Origin: Colius striatus
Taxonomy: Eukaryota; Chordata; Aves; Coliiformes; Coliidae
NCBI RefSeq assembly: GCF_028858725.1
Contig: NC_084790.1
Location: forward strand, 83,780,506 to 83,844,505
Length of the DNA stretch: 64,000 bases
Direction: 5' to 3'
The notes beneath the pieces were generated by a model. That model was not told the DNA's origin. It saw nothing but the letters and a program-made list of their open reading frames with translations, and ran no database searches. Below are positions 53,340 through 64,000 of this stretch, piece after piece. The position numbers and the translations under genes were made by a program. The stretch's first letter is position 1; every line of letters starts with the position of its first letter.

Positions 53340-53420
53340 GCTCAAGAAGGACATCACAGAATGGTAGGGGTTGGAAGGGACCTGTAGAGATCATGTAGTC
53401 CAGCCCCACGTCTCCCAGCC
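53340..53420 (-). mobile_element. CR1 LINE 3' tip
   Basis: CACAGAATGGTAGGGGTTGG then AAGGGACCTGTAGAGATCAT is the reverse complement of a CR1 3' end. Confidence 0.7.
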
Positions 53421-54885
53421 TAAGAGGTCATGCTGTATCAGAATGGAGAGCAACAAGATTGATGGTATGAAAAGACCTGATGCCTTGCTCCTGGTAGGAG
53501 TGAGTCATTCTGATAGTGTGATCCCCACTAGATGAGAGTCTGGGGCATTGATTGTTTTCTGATCTTCAGCTGCTCTTTGGTTAATGATTGCCTTGGCAGC
53601 ACATCTGGATGCCAGTGGTGATACAACCACACTACAACCATGTTTTCCCCATGCCCTCAAGGTGATGATGCCAAACTGTGAGGGTACAGCAACACAAAAA
53701 TCTATACTTACAGAATAATATGAACATTGGAACTGCAAATGTATTTCATACAGTTTCAAGCAGGATAAGAGATTTCTATTTTAGTAGGCAGTGGGTCAGA
53801 GGAACCCTTAGTACACCATGTTAGTACTGTGGCTGCTACTTATTACTGATTGAATTAACAGTTTCAAGGTAGCTCATTTTATAGAGAACACTTATTTCCT
53901 GGGGAATGATGTTATTCACCCATATCAAAGAGAGTGGGCGATTCTCTGTCTCTCAGCTCCAGAGGGTAACCTTGAGGGCCATCCCTGCTCGAGGGGGAAG
54001 ATTTTCAGACACACTCCAACGGAGAGTGTGCAGAAATCCTCTCACCCTCACAGAATGGGACTGGACTTGTACAGAATAAAGTGATTGACTGTAGAGCTAG
54101 CAAGAACTTCTGGTTTCCAGCAACAACATTATCTCTGAGATGTGTTTCCCTGCCCACTAGCTCAGGAATTTTCTCATCTCCCAAGTAAACCTTGGAGATA
54201 GTCAAGTCAGGATGGTCTGTAACAGCCTTCACTGCTAGAAAACAGCCTGACCTTCAGCTTCTGTCTTTTAACTCGGGAGAGTGCCCTGCTACACCATGGC
54301 TGGATTTGTGATGGTGATTTTAGGTAGTGGGGAGGGTGGTGGGTTTTACAAACCCCATGAAGAAGAACAGGCCAAGGGGGTTTGAGGGTCTCATATGAGT
54401 GGAAACAAAAAGCCTGGTGGTCTTGGGAGACCAGCAGTGAAGAGGAGAACCTCCAGGGAAAGGTCATGGTGGAAAAATTAAAGGCAAAATGAAGGATGGA
54501 TAGAGAAAGGGTGAAAAGAGAGGAGAAAGCACTCCAGCAAACACCATGGCATTGAATTGTGCCTGGGAGTGACAGAAACCAAAACCAAAGTGGGGCACAA
54601 GAAAGCAGGATGCTCCTGGTTCTTGAAAGGGCTTTGTGTGAGATCACATCCAAAGGTGAGAAAGAAAGCGTGTGCCCCTGGTTTGCCAGATTTCTGTTAC
54701 ACAGCCTAGGACTTTCTCTGGTGGAAAGCAGGAGGTGCTTTTTAACTCCTCCCCCAAGAGTGGGGATTTTTGGGAGCTCACTGCTGCTCAGATGGACCCA
54801 GCACCCACCCAGAGCCCTCTCCAGCTCATTTCAAGAGGGGTTGCAGTTTATTGCAGCAAAGAGGATGGGGGGGTTGTGCATTCAA
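53421..54885. other. Unassigned intergenic sequence
   Basis: No gene or named repeat recognised. Open frames here lack domain or splice support. Confidence 0.3.
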
Positions 54886-54889
54886 AGAA

Positions 54890-55145
54890 AAGCAACGAGC
54901 ACAAGTCTGCTGGGGAGCAGCTGAGGGAACTGGGGATGTTCAGCCTGGAGAGGAGAAGGCTGAGGGGAGACATGAGCACTCTCTGCAACTCTCTGACAGG
55001 AGGTTGTGGCCATGACAGTGGAGGTCAGTCTCTGCTCTGGCGCTGCAAGTGACAGGACAAGAAGAAACAGCCTCAAGTTGCACCAGGGCAGGTTTAGATT
55101 GGAGATTAAGGACAATTTCTTCCCCAGAAGAAAGCCCTGTCCCAG
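54890..55145 (+). mobile_element. CR1 LINE ORF2 tail fragment
   Basis: GGGGATGTTCAGCCTGGAGA, CTGCAACTCTCTGACAGGAG and GGTTTAGATTGGAGATTAAG are CR1 tail landmarks. It is cut by the LTR-like repeat at 55,148. Confidence 0.75.
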
Positions 55146-55147
55146 TG

Positions 55148-55960
55148 AAGTGGTTTTGCCTGGGGCAGGGTTTGGAAGCAGAGGAGCTACAGGGCTTCTT
55201 TAAACAAGGAGCTGCCAGAAGCTTCCCCTGTAGCTCACAGGGCTCATGCCAGGCAAGTCTAAGCTGGACCCACAGCTGCCCCAGGCCTGGCCAGTTAGTG
55301 ACTGAGGTAACCCCTCTGGGAATAACGTCTTGGAGAAGGGAAAGAAGTTGCTGAACTGCAGCAGCAACAGGGAGTGAGACTGTGAAAACATCACACACAC
55401 ACCAAGGTCAGTGGGGAAGGAGGGGAGGAGGGTGCTCAGGCCCTGGCAGAGAGATTCCCCTGTGCCCTGTGCTGCAGCCCATGGTGAGGCAGCTGTGCCC
55501 CTGCAGCCCATGGAGGCCATGAGGAGCAGAGACCCACGGGCAGCCCGTGGAGGAGCCCACGCCGCAGCGGGTGGGTGCCTGAAGGAGGCTGTGACTGCGT
55601 GGGAAGCTCACCCTGGAGCGAGCTCCTGGCAGGGCCTGGGAGCCCGTGGGGAGAGAGGAGCCCAGGCCAGAGCAGGGTTGCTGTCAGGGCTTGTGACGCC
55701 GTGAGGGCCCCGGGCTGGAGCAGCCTGTCCCTGAAGGACTGTTCTCCTGTGGGTGACCCACGCTGGGGCAGGGTGTGAGGAGCTGCCCCGTGACAGGCCC
55801 CGTGCTGGAGCAGGGTGTGAGGAGCTGCAGCCCGTGGGAAGGAGCCACGCTGGAGCAGTTGGTGAGGGACTGTGTCCCGTGGGAGGGACCCCACAGTGCA
55901 GCAGTGGGAAGTGTGAGGAGGCCTCCCCCTGAGCAGCAGCAGCGGCAAAGTCCATCTGGG
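55148..55960 (+). mobile_element. LTR-like dispersed repeat, copy 2, with GC-rich internal part
   Basis: The first 260 bases match 52,862-53,160. The following part has degenerate repeated phrases built on GCAGCCCGTGG and CACGCTGGAGCAG, a pattern typical of an abundant avian LTR-associated repeat. It is non-coding as seen. It is inserted in, or flanked by, CR1 pieces on both sides. Confidence 0.55.
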
Positions 55961-55964
55961 ACAT

Positions 55965-56190
55965 AAAAAGTTCCACTTAAAGAAAATCTGTTTCACTGTT
56001 CAGGTGAGGGACCCCTGGCACAGGCTGCCCAGAGGGGTTGTGGAGTCTCCTTCCTTGGAGGTCTTCAAGATCCACCAGGACATGTTCCTGTGCGACCTGA
56101 TCTAGATGAACCTACCTCTGCAGGGAGGGTTGGACTAGATGATCTCTCAAGGTCCCTTCCAACCCCTACCATTCTGTGATTCTGTGATCT
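55965..56190 (+). mobile_element. CR1 LINE 3' end
   Basis: ORF2 tail (AAAGTTCCACTTAAAGAAAA, GGTCTTCAAGATCCACCAGG) and a complete 3' end with CCTACCATTCTGTGATTCTG. Confidence 0.85.
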
Positions 56191-56379
56191 GTAACGAACT
56201 GTTCCACCAGGCTGGAGGAAGTAGAAACCTGGGACTAAGTGAGGAGTTGAGGGATTTTTTTTAAGGATCAGTTTTTATTTCTCATTTCTCTAATCAGTTT
56301 TTATTGATGGTTAATAAATTAAACCTCTTTCTCCCCAAGTTGAGTTTGTTTTGCCTGTGACAGTAATTGATTTTGGAGG

Positions 56380-56510
56380 GGTTTCAAAGCCCTGTAGCTG
56401 TGGTTGAGGATTGGGGTTTAGTGGTGGCTGTTTTAGTAATGGGTAAATGGTTGAATTTGATGAGCTTGAAGGTCTTCTCCAATCTCAACAATTTTGTGAT
56501 TTCGCACAGT
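56380..56510 (+). mobile_element. CR1 LINE 3' fragment
   Basis: GGTTGAATTTGATGAGCTTG then AAGGTCTTCTCCAATCTCAA, ending TTTTGTGATTT, is an older CR1 tail. Confidence 0.6.
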
Positions 56511-56929
56511 GTGCCTATGCCTAGGAGCTGTTAGTTCACTGCTGAAATTCATTTCACTGAACTGCAGGAAGAACGATTCTGTTGCTTTGTGTCCTCCCTT
56601 AAATAAACAGAATCATGAGGTCTGTATCTGGCTATGGTTTGGGCGTAGCTCTTAATTTCTAAGAAGCTGGAAGCTCATCATGACACCAGTGTCAGTCAGG
56701 TGCCACAGCCTCCTCACCTTGTGACCTTCCCCTCATTTCTTTCACTGATGGGGAAGAATTGAAGGATGTTCAGAGAGCCACTGGTCATGGGAATCTTTGG
56801 CCTCATCTTCCCTATGCTGCTGTTTAGTGTCAGATTTTTAAATCAAGATCTCCGGAAAGGGTTACTTGGCTTAGTTTTGTGGCTACTTATCTCCTTCTCA
56901 GCTAGAAATTGAGATGACAAAGCAGGTGG

Positions 56930-57640
56930 ACTGTCATAGTTTAGCAAGGAGCAGCTTCTGCTTGGTAACAGCAAGAGTGGGTTGCAGTGAAGACCTGGTA
57001 AAGAGTTTTTGGACTCTCCCCTGGCTCCTGAGTTCAGACCCACCTCAGGCCAATCTGGCGCCTCTCCCATCACTATTTAGGGATGGGAATTTGATGTGCT
57101 GGCAGGAGGTGTAAGAGTGGTACAAGATGAAGGCGACCACACGGACCCTAGAGTCAGAGGAGGAGGAAGGAAGGAGGAGCACCAGACCAGAGACCCCTCT
57201 GCAACCTGTGGTGAGAATGCAGCTGTGCCCCTGCAATCCATGGAGGGCAATGGCAGGGCTGAGAGCCACCAGCAGCTCCATCTGAGTGTACCCAGACAGG
57301 CAGAGACTGTGAGGAGGCGGCCATGGCACAGGCTGTGCTGGAGCCCATGTGCCGCAGAGCAGCCCCACAGGAGAGGCAGAGAGGAGCTGCAGCCTTTGGG
57401 ATGAACGGACGTTTGAACTGCCCTTGCAGAGCTGCTGGGTGTGTGAGTGACCCTGCGGAGGTGCAGGGAGGATCTGTGAGGAGCCTGCCTGCCCTTAGGA
57501 GAGGCAAACGGCAGAAGCCATCAGGAATAGACTGACTCCCCCCATTTACCTCCTCCCCCCATTCCCTGCCCCCCTGGGCCATTCAGTGGGAAAGGAGGTA
57601 AAAGCGCCAGGATCAGGGCTCTGAGCCCGGGAAGAGGGGA
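56930..57640 (+). mobile_element. LTR-like dispersed repeat, copy 3
   Basis: TGTCATAGTTTAGCAAGGAGCAGC start, then TCTGCAACCTGTGGTGAGAA and TGCAATCCATGGAGGGCAAT, paralleling the internal phrases of 55,460-55,530. It is diverged from copies 1 and 2. Confidence 0.45.
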
Positions 57641-59530
57641 GGAGTGGGGAGAAGGTGGCCTTAAAGGGCTGGTTGTACCAGTGGTACATCATCTGGTACT
57701 GTTTTGTGTTGGTTATGTTTTGGGGTTTTATGGTTATGTTTTAGTTGGTGTTGGATTCGATTATTTTCTGTTTTCTTCCCCAAGCCAAGTAGCCTGATCT
57801 GTTTTGTCCTCAACCTTAAGCAGCAATTGAGCTCTCCCTGCCCTTTGGCAATTCTCAGGTCTTTGGTACCTGAGGCTAATCGTGGTCTTTTATTTCCTGA
57901 TGGACCTAAACCAGGACATGGACAAATCAACTTTTGTACACGTGGGCTGAACTGGCTACAGAGAAGCCACCTCAGAGGTAACCGATGTGAAATCCAGAGC
58001 ATGGGTGAGCACAAGTACAGCCACTGCTTACCAAAAACAACAACCAAAGAAGGTCAGGGAGCAGTCTTTAAATCTAGAAAGAGCAAGAGCACAATCTGAT
58101 CTTTCCTGTTGTGGACGTGGAAAGAAATCAGTGTCTTGAAAGCCACCAGAATGTGGCTGGGTAGCCATCAGGGTATGATTTAAGAAGAAAGCCAGTGTAA
58201 GGCACTGTAGGTCGTAGCCTGACAATTAAGGAATCTGAATCACTGGAGACTTTTAAGAGCATGTCAGAATGCTTTGCTTAAGTGTATATAGCGTGAGGGA
58301 GAGTTGATCGTGCTCTGGGATAGAAAGATGGATTAGATGAGGGCTTTAGAATGCTACCAGCCCTGCTCATCAATGAGAGCACTCAGCTAATGTGAGATGA
58401 AATGTTTTTAGCTCACGTGTGTAACCATGACTTAAGGCTGGGAATGATTTACTGGCATTGTGGCATTCCCTTAGCACCACTCCATCATGTAACACCACAC
58501 CAGCTGCCAAACCTGGGGCTGGGGGTGTCCCCCCTGTGCCTGCAAAGCAGCTGCACTGCTCCTCAGCTGCTGCTTCACAGCATGTGCTGTGTCCTGCTGG
58601 CAAAGAGCCTGAAGAGAGGCAGCAGCAAGGCCAGGCTCTGACTCGGGAGCTCTCCAAAGATAGCCACATGCGCCTTGCTAGTGTTGGAAAGGCAGGGAGG
58701 AAAAAAAACCCCACCCAGCAGCTGCACTGGAGCACTGAGCCACAGCTGAGCCATCTGCCGCACAGATCAGCAGCCAGTTGTCAGGTCCAACGGTTCAGTT
58801 CTTAATGGAAACAGGAAAAATCAAATGAGGTTTATGATGGGTTTCTCAGGTCCTTGGTTATGCCTCTGTGTGAGCAGAGTCCCTTGCAGGGCAGGTAGAG
58901 ATGTCCTTCCTCAAGAATACTTCGAGATGTCTGTGTTTTGGGGCAGACCAGCTTTTCCAGCACAGGAATGGGGTGTTGGCGCAGGAAAACTTCACAGAGC
59001 TCCTGCCCAGTCAGCAGCACACCAGCCTGACTGCTCAACTGGGGAAATGGCTGACGTTGGGCTTCCACCTCTGCTCTGGGAGCTGTGGGGTATTTCCACA
59101 GGGGTCACAGTGGGTGGTGAGGAGCTGTGGCAGGCTGGAGGGAGGCTGCCAGCTGGACCCTGCGGCTGTTGGATATTATGAAATAATCGCCCAAATGAGA
59201 ATGACACAGATGCCTGGAGAAGCCTCCGCTGCTTCAGCCTCACTTCGGATTGCATCAGCTGCTGTGCTCTGAACTCCTAGCCTGATTTGTGGAGACACTC
59301 ATCTATGAACACCTGCAAGCTGAGAGCAGTTGTGCTCATTGAGAGCTTCATATGGGGCTCCTGTATCTTTGGGGCAGCTGCCCACAGAGTGTCTGGGGCC
59401 AGATTCAGCTGCAGACCCCTTGGTTTTATGGCCAGAAGCTCAATTCTTCCTCCTGGAAAGAATGCATCCAAATTCCACCTGGGGAAGAAAGGAGTTAAGA
59501 TTATGGTCTAGACTTGAAAACTGGTGGTCA
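57641..59530. other. Unassigned intergenic sequence
   Basis: No gene, tRNA or named repeat recognised by eye. Confidence 0.3.
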
Positions 59531-59534
59531 ACTT

Positions 59535-59850
59535 GTATATCATGGAATCATAGAATGGTAGAGGTTGGAAGGGATCTTTAGAGATCATCCAGTCCAACCC
59601 CCCTACTCAAGCAGGTCCACCTGTATCAAGTCACACAGGAACATGTCCAGGTGGGTCTTGAAGACCCCCAAGGAAGGAGCTTCCACATCCTCCCTGGGCA
59701 GCCTGGGCCAGGGCTCCCTCACCCTCACAGTCAAATAGTTTCTTCTTATGTTTAAATGGAACTTTTTGTGTTCCAGCTTCATCCCATCACCCCTTGTCCT
59801 GTTGCTAGATACAATAGAAAAAAGGGATGCCCCAACCTCCTGACATTGTA
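59535..59850 (-). mobile_element. CR1 LINE 3' end, minus orientation
   Basis: The plus strand begins TGTATATCATGGAATCATAG, then GAGGTTGGAAGGGATCTTTA, the reverse complement of a CR1 3' end. The coding tail (TTCCAGCTTCATCCCATCAC) reaches about 59,850. Confidence 0.85.
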
Positions 59851-62800
59851 TGTTTTACCACAAAGTGACATTCTGTTCTTATCAGGCCAATATGCAAAAT
59901 ATTAATTGCTTTAGTAAAGAAGTTAGAATTAATTCTCAAATTTAGTTAGGAGTTAGGGATTTAATTAAAAGAAAACATTTAGTTTCAAGAACTATAATAA
60001 TAAAACTAAAATGCTAGAGAAATGCGAAATACACAAGGCAAGTTTAAGGCTACTGCACTGAAACCCACTTCTGTTTTATACATGTATCCATTTACTCAAG
60101 ATCCATTGAATCAGAAGATGTGGATGGAATCCCTTGTGGCTGATACTACAGCAATGCTCTTATTTATTGCAGACTTTGTGGTTGCTTTTCAAGCTTACTT
60201 TCACCAAAGTCTTCATTTTTTTTTCATATCAATTTTTTAGTAAATCTAGAATACCAACATGGGACTATAAACACAGTTTTAATATATTAAAATAGATCCC
60301 AACCTTATTTTAGTAAGTAAGTTGGTAACGTTTTGTACCACCACCAGTAAGAAAACTCAAACTGCTCTTCAAATATAGGATTCTGGTTTGGGATCCTAAA
60401 GGCAAAAACTGTGTTAAACTGTCTGTAAACAGACTGAAGATATTTTTTTTAATGGCAACTAATACTGAATAGGTCTTACCGGAAAGATTTTGTGTTTCTG
60501 AACTGCTCTTTGGATTACAGGGTCAGCAGTGAAACAATAGAAATCCTGGTCCACAATGCCTTGCCTGGTGCAGGATATCCTTCAGTTTGCTTCTTAATTA
60601 GCCAATACTGGCTGGTAAAACCTGGTAGCAAGGAGAGATTTCCCCTCTCTCCATTCCCTAGGAGAAGGTGGGTTTTAGTTGGGGGGTAGGTGAACACCCC
60701 ATGGTACCCGTGGAGCTGATGGCAGTGGAGGAGCCAGGGTGACTTGGTGTGGGATTTCAGATGCTTGGCAGCCCCACAGCCCAGCTTGGACAATGGGCGT
60801 TGTCTAAATGTTACTTGGAAGGTGAGGTTTCCATATATTCCTTCTGCAGAGGATGCTTAGGTACTGTGCTTTTGGATGCCGCCAGCGGACACATGGTGTT
60901 GGGCTCCTGAAAAGTCATTCTGCTCCCAGGCTGGCACTGGGAGGAAAGTTTTGGCCTAGGGGAGAGATGGGAGCAGGGATAAAGGACCTCCATGCCCCTT
61001 GCTGAGGGCTGGGCGAGAGAAGCTGTCCTGGGAGCCCTTAGAGCCAAAATGCTCTCACAACCAGCTTTTACTTTGACGTGGGAGCATGGCTTGGGGTTGC
61101 TCATGCATCTGCTCCAGTGCTGAGCTAATTTCCTCCCATTGTCTTTGGGGAAGTGCAAGTGCTTTGGAGGGGAGGTGGTGGTGGGGGCAGTCACCGGCAC
61201 TGTCTGCAGCTGGAGGAGAATCTGCTACTCCCTTACCCAGTGATTCTTTCCAGAGATGTCCCACGAAGGCTCACCTTTCTCAACCGCATTTCTTCGTGAT
61301 GGAGGAGTTCTTACCGCTTCCTCATGGAGGTAACTAACCCTGAAATCATTTCACGCTTGACAGAGGCAGTTAAGAATGACAAAATGGAGCCAAAGGAGCG
61401 TAGAAGAGGTGCTGGGCTGTACTCCCTAAACTCCTGGAGCCAGCGCCACCTCTTGCCTTTCCTCCTGCCTTCCTAACGTTCCAGTCCATCTCCCTGAAAA
61501 CTCAGAATGAGTCCTCTGGCATTTCTCCTAATCTCGCATTTGAAATCTCAGGCAATAAAGCTTTCACCACTTCCCTTAGGGAGACAATTTTCCAGCCTAC
61601 GGTTTTCCATTCAAAAGCTTTCCACCCTGATTCTCAGCTTAAACATGCCCTTCCTTAACTTCACCCCATTAAAATCATTAACATATTGCCAGTCTTCTCC
61701 CTTCAGGCCGCTTACTTCACACAAATGTTTACAGATCACTAATGCCTCCCTGCTTACTTTACTGATGTCATCATACCTAGACAGTCAGATGCTTTTATCT
61801 CTCCCTTTCTCTCTCTTTCTCCTTTTCCTTCATAAAGCTTGCTGATCCCTTCCATGGCGGCTCTTGGAGCTCCTTCCCGCTTACCACTCGTTTTGGAAAT
61901 GCAAGGCAGATGCTCACCGCCCTCGCCTGCATCGTTATTCTTTCCTGTACACCGTCCAAAACTGCATTGCCTGTTCCTTGCTGCCGTGTCCTACCGCCTG
62001 TGCAACAGCATGCTCTCCTACAGCTGTCTTTCAGAAGTCATGCCTCCAAAGCACTTTCTTCCCTGTACCTACAAATTCAGGATTATTTTTCCCAGAAGCA
62101 GGCGGGTGGATTGTGGAGGTTGATTTTGGCTGGTGGCAGGGCATGGTTAGAGCCACATAGGAAAACAGAGCATGCTGGATGAGAGCCCCCAGCAGCTCCA
62201 CGCAGGGCAGGCTTTATCTTCAGCACAGGTTTCGTCAGCTTGTTCCCTCTTATGCAGACACCACTGATAGTGGGTGCACTGACAGGGCTGGTGCTCCTGC
62301 ACAGGAAGTTTTCTATGTGTCTGTGAGAAATACTTGCAACCTAGTTTTAAAAAAGAATCACGAATTTCTGAATGTGTAGCTTCCATCTGAACCTCTCCTC
62401 TTTCCTCGATGTGATACATTCTTCTGAGGTAGCATGTGGTATCTGCTTTTGTTTCCCAGGCCCGTGTATGTCATTTGGGGCAGCAGAGGGTGGGGGTAGA
62501 TGCATATGTTTTTGTACTATCAACCCTATACTGGATTCTGAGCCATAGCAGTGCTGGTGGAGGAGTGGGATCCTCCAAGGGTGCCTCTGCCGTATGGTGG
62601 GTGTTCAGCACTTGAATTTCCCAGGCATTTGTAGGCCCTGATCAGAATTTAGGGAGGGTACTGAGACGATTGCTGCCACGCATTTTCAAACTGCAGAGCA
62701 CTCCCTACCCTGTGCTGTGCAGTTGTGCAGCCTATATACCCCGGGGCTGCAAAGCTACATGCTCTGATTGAGAAACATCAGGATGTGTTTCACGTGTGCA

Positions 62801-63245
62801 TTACGATGTCGTCCTAATTGCACACTCTTCTTCCCCCACCCAGCCCCCAGGCCTCTCTGATCTCAGGGAGTGTGGAGGCATCACCAAGATCAGTGTTGGA
62901 AGGAGAACAGTGCTGGCCAAGAGCCTGCTGCGAGGCATTTGCTGCGCTGATCTCTTGCCACCTTCCCCTGCCTCCCTCCCGAGCTCGGCCCTTCTCGCTG
63001 CTGGGGGAAGACATTTCTTTCTTCTGTTTCCTTCTGCCCGCTCTGCTCTTTTCCTCCCGAGCCAGCCCTTGCCGCTGTGCTTGGTTTGCACGTGTCCCAT
63101 GGAAGCGGCATGATCTCAGCCTGTCCTCACACTCTCAGCCTCGCACATGTGCAGCAGACAGGCTGCGCTGGATGCGTCCTGCCAGGCGATCCGGGGGGCT
63201 TGGGAAGGCTGTCCCACGGTGCAGAGAGGCGGCAGTGAGCACGCT
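59851..63245. other. Unassigned intergenic sequence
   Basis: No gene, RNA gene or named repeat recognised on either strand. 62,815-63,060 is pyrimidine-rich. Confidence 0.3.
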
Positions 63246-63249
63246 GGGA

Positions 63250-63840
63250 GTGAACCGGGTGTCTCTGGTGATGTGCGAGTGTCTATGAGGCTGTGTGGGT
63301 GTCTGTCAGGGTGTGGGTGCTTGTGACAGTGTGCAGGTGTCTGTGAGGGTGCTGATGTCCATGACGGCGAGTGGGTGTCCATGAGAGTGCAGGTGCCCGT
63401 CAGGGTGTGCGAGTGCCCGTCGGTGTGTGCGTGTCCAGGTGCAGGTACTGGTATGGGTGCCCATCAAGGTGTGTGGGTGCTGGGGTACAGGTGCCCGTCA
63501 GGGTTTGCAGGCCCGGGTCTGGGTGCAGGTGCCAGGCTGTGAGTGCAGGTGCTGGGGTACAGGTGCCTGTTGAGGTGTGTGGGTGCCGGGGTGCGGGTGC
63601 CAGGGTGCGGGTGCCGGGGTGCGGGTGCCCGTGGGGTTGTGCGGGTGCGGGTGCCAGGGTGCGGGTGCCGGGGTGCGGGTGCCCGTGGGGTTGTGCGGGT
63701 GTGGATGCCGAGGTGCGGGTGCCGGGGTGCGGGTGCCCGTGGGGTTGTGCGGGTGTGGATGCCGAGGTACGGGTGCCGGGGTGCGGGTGCCAGGGTGCGG
63801 GTGCCGGGGTGCGGGTGCCCGTCGGCGTGTGCGGGCCCGG
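63250..63840 (+). repeat. Degenerate GC/GT-rich minisatellite
   Basis: Tandem units related to GGGTGCGGGTGCC and GTGTGGGTGTCTGTC. They are loose and T-rich on the left and become regular on the right. A higher-order unit of roughly 60-66 bases built on GTGCCCGTGGGGTTGTGCGG recurs about three times between 63,625 and 63,765. Long open frames on both strands here (Pro/His/Thr or Gly/Cys/Val repeats) are products of the repeat. Confidence 0.9.
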
Positions 63841-64000
63841 GCGCGGGTGGCCGCGCGTCGCTGCCGCTGCCCGCTGGGCGCCGCGGGGTGGCGCTGTGGG
63901 GCGCGGCGGCCGCTCTGCGCGGCGCTCGGCTGCTCCGGCGGCGGACGGAGGAAGTGACGCCCACAGCGGAGCCCCGCGGCCTCCGGTGACATTCTGTGTG
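63841..64000. promoter_or_regulatory. Edge of a GC-rich island, possible promoter of next gene
   Basis: CpG-dense sequence with CGGAGGAAGTGACGCC (ETS-type GGAAGTG overlapping a CRE-like TGACG) near 63,943-63,961. The island runs off the window. From human order the next gene after HAUS1 would be C18orf25 (ARK2N), but nothing here proves it. Confidence 0.35.

Noticed and set aside
63464-63992. Pro/His/Thr-rich and Gly/Cys/Val-rich frames at the right end
   Set aside because: By-products of the tandem repeat on both strands, with no start or splice context.

Overview
The window is nuclear DNA from a bird. It contains two ordinary vertebrate genes with complete GT-AG exon structures, ATP5F1A and HAUS1, in the head-to-head order known from vertebrates. 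The rest is crowded with CR1 LINE fragments and degraded endogenous retrovirus (ERV) pieces of avian type. ATP5F1A is a classic avian sex-chromosome (Z/W) gene, so the window probably comes from Z or W. High repeat load and rearrangement point to W, while intact HAUS1 and a testis-type gene family fit Z. The sequence alone does not decide this.

Layout. 1-2,220: ERV and CR1 debris, including a segment of at least 720 bp that recurs at 22,661-23,385. 2,220-20,380: a mosaic of segmental duplications carrying a speriolin (SPATC1)-like family. Copies A (2,861-4,048) and B (5,386-6,576) lie in tandem on the minus strand with intact three-exon reading frames. Copy C (18,897-19,910) lies on the plus strand and has lost its first-exon start. 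A fourth trace is a stub of the 3'UTR near 16,034-16,080. B and C sit in the arms of an inverted repeat of about 4.4 kb (4,919-9,432 and 16,077-20,378). The 6.6 kb spacer contains ERV and CR1 debris and a GC-rich promoter island (about 14,760-15,455) with three ZNF143-like motifs and an unidentified first exon.

20,380-31,200: ERV pol fragments on both strands, LTR pieces and nested CR1s, with no host gene recognised. 31,205-39,870: ATP5F1A, minus strand, 12 exons, 553 aa. 40,480-41,400: CR1 pieces separating the ATP5F1A and HAUS1 promoters. 41,500-52,760: HAUS1, plus strand, 9 exons, 283 aa, with a 15-bp minisatellite in intron 1 and CR1/LTR insertions in introns. 52,860-64,000: LTR-like and CR1 fragments, unassigned sequence, then a GT/GC-rich minisatellite and the edge of a GC-rich island that may be the promoter of the next gene.

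ATP5F1A (mitochondrial ATP synthase) and HAUS1 (spindle augmin) are housekeeping genes with no functional link beyond divergent placement. The most unusual content is the duplicated speriolin-like family. Its two intact copies are nearly identical except for two short, sharply divergent cassettes. Exon boundaries were set by hand from splice consensus, reading frame and recalled family sequence. Edges of mobile-element fragments are approximate.
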